Assembly (NCBI RefSeq): GCF_900108945.1
Contig: NZ_FNYE01000034.1
Location: 23,443-87,442, forward strand
Length of the DNA stretch: 64,000 nt
Direction of reading: 5' to 3'
Source of the DNA: Paraburkholderia diazotrophica
Lineage (GTDB): Bacteria > Pseudomonadota > Gammaproteobacteria > Burkholderiales > Burkholderiaceae
Under the pieces are notes generated by a model. The model saw nothing but the letters and a program-made list of their open reading frames with translations. It did no database searches and was not told the DNA's origin. Made by a program: the position numbers and the translations under genes. Positions 26,323 through 34,697 of the stretch are shown one piece after another (the stretch's first letter is position 1; each line of letters starts with the position of its first letter).

Positions 26323-27090
26323 ATGATTCGCCTCGAAAAAATCGAAAAGTATTTCGGCGATCATCGCGTGCTGAACAGCGTCGATCTCGCGCTCGAACAG
26401 GGCAACGTGACGGCGCTGATCGGCCCGTCGGGCAGCGGCAAGAGCACGCTGTTGCGCTGCGTGAACCTGCTGGAAATTCCCGAAGCCGGTTCGCTCGAAC
26501 TCGGCGATCAGCGCATCCCGTTCAGCCGCACGGAAAAGCCGTCGAAGGAAGCGGTGCTCGCGATTCGCCGCCGCACCGGGATGGTGTTCCAGAACTTTCA
26601 GCTGTTCCCGCATCGCACGGTGATCGAGAACGTGATGGAGGGGCTCATCACGGTGCAGAAGTGGGACCGCGAAAGGGCGCGCGCGCGGGCGCTCGAACTG
26701 CTGGAAAAGGTTGGCATCGCGCACAAGGCCGATGCGTGGCCCGTCACGCTGTCGGGCGGCCAGCAGCAGCGCGTGGCGATTGCGCGGGCGCTCGCGCCGT
26801 CGCCGGAAGTGCTGCTGTGCGACGAGCCGACTTCCGCGCTCGATCCGGGCCTCGCCGCCGAAGTGGTCGAAGTGCTGCGCCAGCTCGCGAAAGAAGGCAT
26901 GACGATGCTCATGGCCACGCACGATCTGCGGCTCGCCGCATCGATCGCACGCAACGTCGTGTTCCTGAGCAATGGGTCGATCGTCGAGCAGGGTCATTCG
27001 CGCGACATCTTCACGCGGCCGAAGCAGTCGGAAACGGCGAGCTTCGTCTCGACGCTCACGCAGACGCTGCCGGATGGCTGGGAAGACTGA
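26323..27090 (+). CDS. Amino-acid ABC transporter ATP-binding protein
   Basis: This 255-residue ABC ATPase has Walker A GPSGSGKST (residues 35-43), the Q-loop in MVFQNFQLFPH, the signature LSGGQQQRVAIARAL, Walker B VLLCDEPTSALDP and H-loop THD. It powers the permease encoded 3 bp upstream and belongs to the polar amino-acid (GlnQ/HisP) group. The gene ends about 50 bp before a terminator. Confidence 0.94.
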   Translation: MIRLEKIEKYFGDHRVLNSVDLALEQGNVTALIGPSGSGKSTLLRCVNLLEIPEAGSLELGDQRIPFSRTEKPSKEAVLAIRRRTGMVFQNFQLFPHRTVIENVMEGLITVQKWDRERARARALELLEKVGIAHKADAWPVTLSGGQQQRVAIARALAPSPEVLLCDEPTSALDPGLAAEVVEVLRQLAKEGMTMLMATHDLRLAASIARNVVFLSNGSIVEQGHSRDIFTRPKQSETASFVSTLTQTLPDGWED

Positions 27091-27141
27091 TCGCCGTATC
27101 CCCGATACACGCCGACTCACGTCGACGTATGAATGACAACG

Positions 27142-27171
27142 AGGGCGCCTGCGGGCGCCCTTTGTTGTTTT
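27142..27171 (+). terminator. Intrinsic terminator of the ABC operon
   Basis: AGGGCGCC (27142-27149), loop TGCG, GGCGCCCT (27154-27161), then a T-rich run TTTGTTGTTTT. Confidence 0.85.
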
Positions 27172-27257
27172 GCTCGAGGCCCGCGCTTCGGACGTGCGTC
27201 ACGCCGGCATCCGGCAGCTACGCTACAATGGCCGTCGCCTTGAACCACGGAACATCG

Positions 27258-27707
27258 ATGAAGACACGCACTCTGTTGATCGCATGCTGCACGGTTGCCG
27301 CCGCTTTGTCCGCGGGATGCGCGTCCGTGTACAAAAATACGAGCGCATGCGAGCAGATGATGCGGCAATCGGCGAGGGAGCTTTCCGCCGACGATACGTT
27401 GAAGATCGTGCACGCGGGGACAGGCATCCGTGGCAGCCGCGTCGTCGTGGAAGGCACGCTCGAGCATCCGCAGACGGCATCGGAAGCGGCCGCCGCCAAG
27501 CCGCGGAATACGAACATCAACGAAGCCGGCCTGCTCGCGCCCGTCGCTGCCGCGATCGAAAAGACCAAGCCGCGCAAGACCGTGGTGCCCGCAGCCGTCG
27601 AATGCACCTACGACACAAACGGTTTGAGCGCGTTCCGCTGGCTCGCGCCCGCACGCCTCGCGAAGACGGGCGCGCCCGCCGGAGCCGGAGAGCAAACCGG
27701 CGAGTAA
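27258..27707 (+). CDS. Predicted lipoprotein, function unknown
   Basis: This 149-residue protein has a type II signal peptide; the lipobox LSAGC places the acylated Cys at residue 21, so it should be anchored to a membrane facing the periplasm. The mature part is unremarkable apart from a Lys/Pro segment (EKTKPRKTVVPAAVECTY) and a Gly/Ala-rich tail; two or three further cysteines could form a disulfide. The start at 27258 is preferred to an upstream in-frame ATG (27228) because it gives a compact signal peptide. It stands alone after the ABC terminator. No family is recognised. Confidence 0.75.
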   Translation: MKTRTLLIACCTVAAALSAGCASVYKNTSACEQMMRQSARELSADDTLKIVHAGTGIRGSRVVVEGTLEHPQTASEAAAAKPRNTNINEAGLLAPVAAAIEKTKPRKTVVPAAVECTYDTNGLSAFRWLAPARLAKTGAPAGAGEQTGE

Positions 27708-27841
27708 GGCGAGCGCTGCGAGCGGGGCGAGCGGCGCGGCATGCTGCGCCGCACCTGCCGCATCCAGGCCGGCATGCTAGGATTTCTGCGTAATGCGGCT
27801 ACGTTATTGCGGGCACGTTATGCAGCGTTCAGGAGGGCAGC

Positions 27842-28072
27842 ATGGACGGCTTCGTCAGACATCACATAGAGGGCGCATCCGTCGACATCGACGTGGTGCC
27901 CGTCACGCCGCGCGGCTACTGCGCGCGCTTCCGCATCTTCCGCGACGCCGCCGACAAACCCGAATGGCATCAGGTTCACGTGTCGGGCAGCGTGTTCGAC
28001 ACCGCTGAAGAGGCCGAGGAGGCGGCGCGTTCGATGGCGCTCGAGCAGGTGCTCGCGGGCGGCGGCTCCTAG
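27842..28072 (+). CDS. Small conserved-looking protein, function unknown
   Basis: This 76-residue soluble protein has a strong ribosome site (AGGAGGG about five bases before the ATG). The sequence alternates hydrophobic and charged residues (VDIDVVPV, CARFRIFRD, HQVHVSGSVFDTAEEAEEAARSMALEQ), consistent with a small alpha/beta fold with a C-terminal helix. No domain is recognised. It lies 134 bp after the lipoprotein gene and 399 bp before the adhesin gene, so it is probably its own unit. Confidence 0.6.
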   Translation: MDGFVRHHIEGASVDIDVVPVTPRGYCARFRIFRDAADKPEWHQVHVSGSVFDTAEEAEEAARSMALEQVLAGGGS

Positions 28073-28471
28073 TCCTGCGCTTGCGGGCCTGTCGCCTGCA
28101 CTTTTTTCCATTCAGTGTCGTTTGTGTGGCGCGCTGGCGTCGCACGCGTTCCCTTCGTTCGCCTTCGATACGCTCGATGCGTTGCGCACGCTCATGTGCG
28201 CAGTTTGAGCGGCGTCGCCCGCGAAAGTCGAAGAAATCCGACTTTGGGAGTTTTCTTGTATTGAGGAATTCACCGTCTCCGTAGGATTTACCTGTCGTAA
28301 CCGACATCGAAGAAGTGGCGGTACGTAGGAGGCATCTTGCGGAATGTCGGTTCCGTCGTTCATCGAATACCTTGTCCATATTGATTCGGTATCCAAAGTG
28401 ATGGAAGCAGAAGCAAATCGTTCGATGCTGCATTTTGGGGAGAGGTGGATTTATCCGTATCAAGGTTCTAG
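28073..28471 (+). other. 399-bp region upstream of the adhesin gene
   Basis: No gene is supported. It contains the inverted repeat AAAGTCG...CGACTTT (28224-28245) about 225 bp before the adhesin start, and its right half is clearly lower in GC than its surroundings. It is long for a simple promoter, which fits a regulated surface protein. Confidence 0.5.
28224..28245. promoter_or_regulatory. Inverted repeat upstream of the adhesin gene
   Basis: AAAGTCG (28224-28230) and CGACTTT (28239-28245) are perfect 7-bp arms around 8 bp. It could be an operator or an RNA hairpin; no U-tract follows. Confidence 0.45.
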
Positions 28472-30733
28472 ATGAGCAATGTGCAAAGCGTAGCGCGCGA
28501 TCAACGCGCGCCGGTTTCTTCTTTGTCGGTTCGTGCGCGAGGCAGCGCTGGCCTGATTAGCCGAAGCGTCGCTCCTTATGATGCAGTGGGGCGCGTGGGC
28601 TGCTTCGATCGCTATGCGCGCGCAGGCATGGCCGTCGCGGTGTTCGGGGCGATCGCATGGTTGCCGGCGGCGCGCGCGGCGCCCGTCACCGATTACATCG
28701 CCGTCAGCACCAATGTGATGACGGGCGCGCCGACCACCGTGTCGAACGACCTGAATACAATGGCGATCGGTCCGTCGGCGAACGCGTCGGGAGACTATGC
28801 GCTCGCCGTGGGAGCTGGCGCAGGCGCGGCGCGCGCCGGTTCGACGGCCATCGGTGCGCGCGTTGCGGCGTTGGGCCTGGACACGACGGTGATTGGCTAT
28901 AGCGCGTCGACCGGTTTCGACGCGGACAGGGCCGTGTCGATCGGTTACATGTCGGCGGCGGACGGCGCCGATTCGCTCGCATTCGGTTCGATGTCGATGG
29001 CGCGCGGTCAGCGTTCGACGGCGATCGGCGTGAACGCGCTGGTGGGGGACGCAGCCGTCGACGGGGTGGCCTTGGGCTCGAACAGTGCGGTCATCGCAAG
29101 CGGTGCCGTGGCGTTGGGCGCGAATTCAAAAGCCGATCGCGCGAACGTCGTCTCCGTCGGCAACGCGACGCTCCAGCGGCAGATCGTCAACGTCGCGGCG
29201 GGCACAGCGGATACCGATGCCGTCAACGTCAGCCAGTTGCGCGCCGCTGTATCGGCTGGCGTGCCGGACGCGGTCACATATGACTCGGCGGCCCATGACG
29301 CCGTCACGTTGGGTGGCGCAGCAGCGAGTGCGCCCGTCCGGCTCGGCAATGTGGCAAACGGTATGGTCGATGCAAGCAGCCACGATGCGATCAACGGCAG
29401 CCAGTTGCATGGCCTGAGCGCGAGCGTGGCGTCGGCGTTGGGCGGTGGCGCGGCGGTCGCAGCGGACGGAACGGTCGTCGCGCCGTCGTATCGTGTCGGT
29501 GGCAGCGTGTTTCGCAACGTCGGCGATGCACTCGGCAATCTCGATGGCCGCGTTGCCAGCAACACGAGTGCAATCAACGATCTCAACGTTGCGCTCGGCA
29601 ACGTAATGAACAACGGCGTCGAGCCGCGCTATTTCCACGCGAATTCGACGCTCGCCGATTCGCTGGCCACGGGCGCCAATTCGGTTGCGATCGGCGGTGG
29701 CGCGCAGGCCGCGTTCGAGAATTCGGTCGCGCTCGGTGCGAATGCGGTCGCGGATCGGGCCAATTCGGTGTCCGTCGGCACGACAGGCGGCGAACGGCAG
29801 ATCACGCATGTTGCGGCGGGCACAGCCGATACGGATGCCGTCAATGTCGCGCAGTTGAAGCAGGCAGGACTCGTCGACGAAAACGGCCGCACAACGAGTG
29901 CAGTCGTGTACGACCATGCAACTGACCGGGTGGACTATGCGAGCGTGACCTTGGGCCAGGGCGTGGCTGGCGGCACGGTCCTTCACAATCTGGCCAACGG
30001 CGTTCTGGCCAGCGACGCGGTCAATCTCGGTCAGTTGAACGATGTGGTGAATCAGATCGTCAACGTGCAAACGCAAGGCGCAACGAATCCCTTCGTGAGC
30101 GTGAATGGCGACGCCAAGACGGAAGGAGCGGCTGCGACTGGCACGCATGCGACGGCCGTGGGCGCGAGCGCGACCGCAAACGGCGATCAGGCCACCGCGC
30201 TCGGCGCCAATGCACAGGCGAGCGGCCTGACGGCGACGGCTGTTGGCGCGCAAGCTGTCGCGAACGGCGCAAATGCTTCGGCGTTCGGCGCGGGCAGCCA
30301 GGCCGTTGCCAATGGCGCGGTCGCATTGGGCGCGGGTTCCATTGCGGATCGTGCGAATGCCGTATCCGTGGGCCGGGCAGGCGGCGAACGGCAGATCGCC
30401 AATGTCGCCCCAGGCACGCGCGGCACGGACGCGGTCAACCTGAATCAGTTGAACGCAGCGATCGATCAGACCCATCAGTCGCTTCATGACCTCGACACGA
30501 GCACCCGAAAGGGGATCGCCGCCGCGTCGGCGTTGCAGATCGTCACGCCGTACCTGCCGGGGCGTACGACGCTCAATGCCGGTATCGCTGGCTATCGAGG
30601 GCAGGCGGCGCTCGGTTTTGGTGTATCGCGCTGGAACGACAAGGGGACGATCAACTTCAATGCGGGCGTCGCGTCGTCGGGCAGTAACAGCACGATTGTG
30701 CGAGCCGGCATAGGCATCGTGCTCGGCAACTGA
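28472..30733 (+). CDS. YadA-like trimeric autotransporter adhesin
   Basis: This 753-residue type Vc secreted adhesin contains a long polar N-terminal stretch, a hydrophobic signal core at about 52-70 ending AARA, and a passenger rich in YadA-head repeats (patterns such as AIGxxAxAxGDxAxAxG at about 96-220, 400-430 and 555-630). Several neck modules of the form GTADTDAVNVSQL (encoded near 29200-29240, 29820-29860 and 30410-30450) link head to stalk. The last 75 residues are the trimerising beta-barrel anchor, opening with TRKGIAAASALQ. It should form surface-exposed trimers binding host or plant surfaces or other cells. The signal peptide lacks the usual extended-signal consensus, and the true start could be downstream of 28472. 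AAGG precedes the annotated ATG. Confidence 0.92.
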   Translation: MSNVQSVARDQRAPVSSLSVRARGSAGLISRSVAPYDAVGRVGCFDRYARAGMAVAVFGAIAWLPAARAAPVTDYIAVSTNVMTGAPTTVSNDLNTMAIGPSANASGDYALAVGAGAGAARAGSTAIGARVAALGLDTTVIGYSASTGFDADRAVSIGYMSAADGADSLAFGSMSMARGQRSTAIGVNALVGDAAVDGVALGSNSAVIASGAVALGANSKADRANVVSVGNATLQRQIVNVAAGTADTDAVNVSQLRAAVSAGVPDAVTYDSAAHDAVTLGGAAASAPVRLGNVANGMVDASSHDAINGSQLHGLSASVASALGGGAAVAADGTVVAPSYRVGGSVFRNVGDALGNLDGRVASNTSAINDLNVALGNVMNNGVEPRYFHANSTLADSLATGANSVAIGGGAQAAFENSVALGANAVADRANSVSVGTTGGERQITHVAAGTADTDAVNVAQLKQAGLVDENGRTTSAVVYDHATDRVDYASVTLGQGVAGGTVLHNLANGVLASDAVNLGQLNDVVNQIVNVQTQGATNPFVSVNGDAKTEGAAATGTHATAVGASATANGDQATALGANAQASGLTATAVGAQAVANGANASAFGAGSQAVANGAVALGAGSIADRANAVSVGRAGGERQIANVAPGTRGTDAVNLNQLNAAIDQTHQSLHDLDTSTRKGIAAASALQIVTPYLPGRTTLNAGIAGYRGQAALGFGVSRWNDKGTINFNAGVASSGSNSTIVRAGIGIVLGN

Positions 30734-30878
30734 TCCGGCTTGCACGGCGGGCGCAGCGCTGCTGCACCGTCGTGATCGCGTTGTGGGCACGCTGTCGTCA
30801 CACCCCGGCAGCGCTTGCTTCGGCCATAGAGACGAGCAGACGAGCGGTCCTAAGTTCGGCACGCGACGCGACACTCGC

Positions 30879-32183
30879 TCAAAAAGCGTAGTACGGTCCG
30901 TTGCCGGCCGAGGTGAGGCGCGACTCGATCGCGGTATAGATGCGTCGTCCAAAGAAGAACGGCAGTCCCCAGTCGAACGCGCTCGATGGACCGCCCAGGT
31001 TGTTGAACGCGTAGTTGTTGGTGGCAAACAGCGTTTGCGCGTTGGCGATGGAAAAGTCCGGCGACGCCGTTGCGCCATTGACGCCCGTCAGTGTCGCCGA
31101 CAGCGATTGCGTCGACGCGGGGCACCACCAGACACCGCAGCGCGTGAGCGTCGTGCTGGGGAAAAACAGGCCGTTCGAACCACTATCGATAAAGCTTTGC
31201 GAGTACGGTTGTCCGTTCAGGGAGGTGGTGACATAGCCCGTCGTGGTGTTGGCCTTCAACACGGTTGCGCTGCCGAGTGTGTTGTTGGCCTGTGTGCCAA
31301 TGCCGAAGATCATCGATCCGTAGACAGTCGCCTGGCCGCTCGGACCGACCATCGGCAGGTCGATCACGACGCCGTTGTTGTCGAGCGCGAACCGGCTGAT
31401 CGGGTTGGTCACTTGCTGGTCGAGCGGCTGTGTGCTCGACACACACGAGCCTGTCGTGTCGCATGCGTAGTACCAGCGCGGCAGGGCCGACGCGATGCAA
31501 CCGCCGCCGCAATCGGCGGAGAACAGGCCGACGCCGAGAATGCCGTTCACGCGCAGCGCCGCGGGCGTCATCATCGGCAGGCCGGAGGCCGCACAGTCTG
31601 CGGGGACGGTCGGCATGGATGGATCGGCGATTACCTGGATCGACAGGCTCGGCGCGAGCTGGCCTGCCATCCGGATATCGGCGGTGCGCACGGCGCCCCA
31701 TGTATAGCCGGTGCCGAACACGCCGCATTCTCCACTTACGCCGTTCACCGTACCGGCAGACGCGGTGGCCAACACGGCGGGCAACGCGAGACTCGCGGGC
31801 AATTGCGAAGCAAGTACGCGGAACCCTTGCGAGCCGGTATCGACCTGCACGTTGTCGATCGTCACGCAGTTTGACGTCCCCGGCGCGCATACCGTCACGC
31901 TCGTCGTTAGCATGTTGCGGGTCTGCGTGGGTGTCGACGTGACGACGATCGGTTGGGTATTGGGTACCGTCGATTGAGGAACGGTTGCAACGGGCGCGCT
32001 GGCCGGGACGGGGGCACTGGCTGTTGGCGAGCCGCTGGCCGGCGAAGGGGGTGTCGAAGGCGACGAGTTGCCACCCGTGTCCGAACTGCTTGAATTCCCG
32101 CCACCGCCGCCGCCACCGCATCCGGGCAATGCGATGAGTACGCCCACGAGAAAGCCAGGCGCAAGAAGCCGTCTATTCGTCAT
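30879..32183 (-). CDS. DUF3443 family lipoprotein
   Basis: This 434-residue protein has a lipoprotein signal (lipobox ALPGC, Cys22) followed by a glycine run, a Ser/Asn/Gly and Pro/Ala-rich linker (about 30-75) and a folded DUF3443 domain. The domain holds the conserved segments NCVTIDNVQVDTGSQGFRVL and FIDSGSNGLFFP, whose DTGS/DSGS motifs resemble aspartic protease active sites duplicated in two lobes. Such a retropepsin/pepsin-like relationship is inference from the motif pair. Its partner, DUF2844, lies 11 bp upstream on the same strand; the two families commonly occur together in Burkholderiaceae. The N-terminus is set at the lipoprotein signal; open frame further upstream overlaps the partner gene. 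Confidence 0.82.
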   Translation of the reverse strand: MTNRRLLAPGFLVGVLIALPGCGGGGGGGNSSSSDTGGNSSPSTPPSPASGSPTASAPVPASAPVATVPQSTVPNTQPIVVTSTPTQTRNMLTTSVTVCAPGTSNCVTIDNVQVDTGSQGFRVLASQLPASLALPAVLATASAGTVNGVSGECGVFGTGYTWGAVRTADIRMAGQLAPSLSIQVIADPSMPTVPADCAASGLPMMTPAALRVNGILGVGLFSADCGGGCIASALPRWYYACDTTGSCVSSTQPLDQQVTNPISRFALDNNGVVIDLPMVGPSGQATVYGSMIFGIGTQANNTLGSATVLKANTTTGYVTTSLNGQPYSQSFIDSGSNGLFFPSTTLTRCGVWWCPASTQSLSATLTGVNGATASPDFSIANAQTLFATNNYAFNNLGGPSSAFDWGLPFFFGRRIYTAIESRLTSAGNGPYYAF

Positions 32184-32194
32184 CACGCATCCCG

Positions 32195-32674
32195 TCAGTG
32201 CAGATCGGCGAGCGAAATGCCGGCCGGAACGGCAGCCGGCAGCCATGCGCGGCCGACGTAGCTGCGCATCTGACCACCCGACTCGACGATGACTTCCGCT
32301 TGCTCGACGCGCGAAGCGTGAAGGGGACTGAGCTCGCTCAGTTGCGCGGCCGCTTTCACGCGGTAGGGGTCCGCATAGCGTCCGAGCATCCGTGTGAGAT
32401 CGGGCATCGTCGGGCCTTGCCATGTGTAGGCGAAGACATGGCCGTCGCTGGTTGCGTATTCGTTGATGGTCGTGCCGCCCGCATCGACGATCGAACGCAT
32501 CTGGATCGCACTGCCTGGCAGCACGCGTTGCGTCGAGCCGTCGTCCGTTCGATGCGCGGACATCGTGCCGCCGAGTTCCGCATATGCGGGGCCGGCGAGC
32601 AATGCGGTGACGCCCGCCGCCAGAACGGTGAATGCGGCGAAAATCGTCGCCCGATGATTGTCGATTCGCGTCAT
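32195..32674 (-). CDS. DUF2844 family exported protein
   Basis: This 159-residue protein has a Sec signal peptide (about 1-32, cleavage after AYA) and a small mature domain with the family segments LPGSAIQMRSIVDAGGTTINEYATSDG and VFAYTWQGPTMPDL. It is predicted periplasmic or surface-associated. It is the first gene of the DUF2844-DUF3443 pair, with 11 bp between them, so translation is likely coupled. The function of the pair is unknown; a joint role in processing or placing an envelope protein is suggested only by the protease-like motifs of the partner. Confidence 0.82.
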   Translation of the reverse strand: MTRIDNHRATIFAAFTVLAAGVTALLAGPAYAELGGTMSAHRTDDGSTQRVLPGSAIQMRSIVDAGGTTINEYATSDGHVFAYTWQGPTMPDLTRMLGRYADPYRVKAAAQLSELSPLHASRVEQAEVIVESGGQMRSYVGRAWLPAAVPAGISLADLH

Positions 32675-33172
32675 GGTTGTGCTCCCCGAAGGCCCGCGGG
32701 CATTTTTGAGATCGTTATTTCAAGATATCACCGGGGTTTTGAGACGCGATTCACGCAGACAAAAGGGTCGCATGTCGATATCGCTCGAAAGGGCTTGATC
32801 GATACCCGTTTAGCCCAAAGGAATCAAAGGCGTAGCTCAGCGTCTTGACCGCTTCGCGATTGCGCCGAAAATTGTGGCGGAATGTTAAATTTCGGCGTGA
32901 AATGGGCGCTGGTGCGCTGCGTTTCCCAGTGATTATGAGATGATGCGGGCGGCTTTTGCGTTGCGGGCAGTGGTGCCCAGGCTCCGCATTTGGCACATCG
33001 ACGGCAGGCCGGCAGCGCATGGCGGCAACACGGCCGAAAGCGCATGGCGGTAACACGGCCGAAAGCGCTTCCACGCGAGGCAAACCCCGCTTTTTGCACT
33101 TCGCGACGCCGGACCGGTAAAATGATGGGTTACCACGGACTTGCCGTGGCGTAGCGGAAGGATTTCCAGAAC
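32675..33172. other. 498-bp divergent gap between DUF2844 and bamC
   Basis: No gene is supported. It carries a tandem 25-bp repeat (33014-33063) and must contain promoters for both directions. Note that no dapA-like gene precedes bamC here. Confidence 0.5.
33014..33063. repeat. 25-bp tandem repeat, two copies
   Basis: Two adjacent copies (33014-33038, 33039-33063) start AGCGCATGGCGG and end ACACGGCCGAA; they differ at one base (C/T). A third copy begins at 33064 and stops after five bases. It lies about 110 bp before bamC. Confidence 0.8.
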
Positions 33173-34402
33173 ATGACAGATCTTCGTCTCACCAAGCGGT
33201 TCGCAGCATTGCTGATGGCAGGCGGTCTGGTCGCCGGCTGCGGCACGTCGTCGCCGACCAAAATCGACTACAAGAGCGACTCGAAGTCGAAGGAAGTGTC
33301 ACTCGCTGTTCCGCCGAACATGATGGAAGAAACGGCAGACCAGCGCTCGCTGCCGCCGCAAAGCGGTCAGACGTCGCTGTCCACGCTGCAGCAAGTGCAA
33401 TCCGATGCGCCGTCCACCACGGCTGTCGCGCCTGTCGTCAGCGGCATGCACATCCAGCGCGACGGCACCGAAAGCTGGCTCGTGCTCGACAACAAGACGC
33501 CCGATCAGGCGTGGCCGCAAATCCGCCGCTTCTGGCAGGAGCAGGGCTTTCTGCTCGTCGTCGATCAGCGCGACAAGGGCGTGATGGAAACGGACTGGAA
33601 CGAGACGCATCCGTCCATCAACGATGGTCTCATCCGTAGCACGCTGTCGAAGGCGATGGGCAATTCGTATGTGACGGCGGAGCGGAACAAGTACCGCACG
33701 CGTCTCGAAGCGGCGCCGAACGGCGGCACATACGTCTTCGTCAGCCAGAAGGGCCTGCGTGAGGCGCTGAGCGGCGCGAACAACGACACGAGCAAGTGGG
33801 AGCCGAAGCCGAACGATCCGGCGCTCGAAACCGAATACCTGAAACGTCTGATGGCGTCGCTCGCCCAGGCGGATTCGGGCGCGCGGGTGGCCGGTTCTTC
33901 GGCTGCGCCGGCTACGTCGCCCGCCGGTGCGCAACTGGCGCCCAACGCTGCGACGAATGGCGCGAAGTCAGTGGCCGCCGCGACGGCTGCGCAAAACGTC
34001 TCGCTGTCCGCGCAGACGCCCGTGCGGGATCCGTCGTCGGGCGATACGTCGGTGCAGGCTTCGTCGACGGAACTGACGCTCGGCGAGCCGTACGACCGCG
34101 CATGGCTGCGTGTCGGTCTCGCGCTCGATCGCAGCAACTTCACCGTCGACGATCGCGATCGCGCGCGTGGCCTGTACTTTGTCCGCTACGTCGATCCGAA
34201 GGATTTGTCTTCGGAGGAGCAGGGCTTCTGGAGCCAGGTGTTCCACGGCCGCAAGGAGAAGGTCGCCAAGCAATATCGCGTGAACGTGCGCGAGGTGACG
34301 CCGAATCAGACGCGTATCGCGGTCGTCGACGACAAGGGCAATATCGACCCGTCGTCGCAAGCGAAGCAGATTATGTCGCTGATGGTCGATCAGTTGCACT
34401 GA
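33173..34402 (+). CDS. bamC: BamC, outer-membrane assembly lipoprotein
   Basis: This 409-residue member of the NlpB/DapX family is a lipoprotein component of the Bam complex that inserts beta-barrel proteins into the outer membrane. The lipobox LVAGC sets the acylated Cys at residue 23. An extended N-terminal segment follows (SPTKIDYKSDSKSK, which in E. coli contacts BamD), then two helix-grip domains (about 90-230 and 295-409) joined by a long Ala/Ser/Pro-rich linker. The linker is longer than in enteric BamC, as usual in Burkholderiaceae. It is alone here, with its own terminator 40 bp downstream. Confidence 0.9.
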   Translation: MTDLRLTKRFAALLMAGGLVAGCGTSSPTKIDYKSDSKSKEVSLAVPPNMMEETADQRSLPPQSGQTSLSTLQQVQSDAPSTTAVAPVVSGMHIQRDGTESWLVLDNKTPDQAWPQIRRFWQEQGFLLVVDQRDKGVMETDWNETHPSINDGLIRSTLSKAMGNSYVTAERNKYRTRLEAAPNGGTYVFVSQKGLREALSGANNDTSKWEPKPNDPALETEYLKRLMASLAQADSGARVAGSSAAPATSPAGAQLAPNAATNGAKSVAAATAAQNVSLSAQTPVRDPSSGDTSVQASSTELTLGEPYDRAWLRVGLALDRSNFTVDDRDRARGLYFVRYVDPKDLSSEEQGFWSQVFHGRKEKVAKQYRVNVREVTPNQTRIAVVDDKGNIDPSSQAKQIMSLMVDQLH

Positions 34403-34441
34403 GCACGGAACACGGTCGCGCTTTTCGCGCGGCCTCGCATC

Positions 34442-34478
34442 AAGCCCGCTTGACGGTTGTCGTCATGCGGGCTTTTTT
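34442..34478 (+). terminator. Intrinsic terminator of bamC
   Basis: AAGCCCGC (34442-34449) pairs with GCGGGCTT (34467-34474), followed by TTTTTT (34473-34478). Confidence 0.88.
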
Positions 34479-34554
34479 GTTGCCGTCGAGTTTGTATCGG
34501 GCCGACCGTCTCTGACTAAAGACAGCGTCCTCACGCCGAGGCCCATTGACTAGA

Positions 34555-34579
34555 CGTAACGTGACGTTACGCCGTAACG
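34555..34579. promoter_or_regulatory. Three CGTAACG half-sites: candidate enhancer-binding (UAS) cluster
   Basis: CGTAACG (34555-34561), its reverse complement CGTTACG (34565-34571) and CGTAACG again (34573-34579) form two overlapping palindromes with spacers of 3 and 1 bp. They lie roughly 120-145 bp upstream of the predicted start of the sigma-54-type transcript, the usual distance for an activator of sigma-54 polymerase. Confidence 0.6.
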
Positions 34580-34670
34580 CCGTGCATCCTGCGGCTGCAC
34601 ACAACGTCGTCTTTCATCGTTCTCATCGTCGGATCAACGGGTTGCGCGGCGCAAGACGCCATATGAGCGC

Positions 34671-34687
34671 TTGGCACACTAGCTGCT
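34671..34687 (+). promoter_or_regulatory. Sigma-54 (-24/-12) promoter candidate
   Basis: TTGGCACACTAGCTGCT matches the sigma-54 consensus TTGGCACG-N4-TTGCT. The invariant GG (34673-34674) and GC (34685-34686) are separated by exactly 10 bp, the first seven bases match fully and four of five bases match in the -12 block. Transcription would start near 34698. Confidence 0.65.
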
Positions 34688-34697
34688 TTTAACTGCC

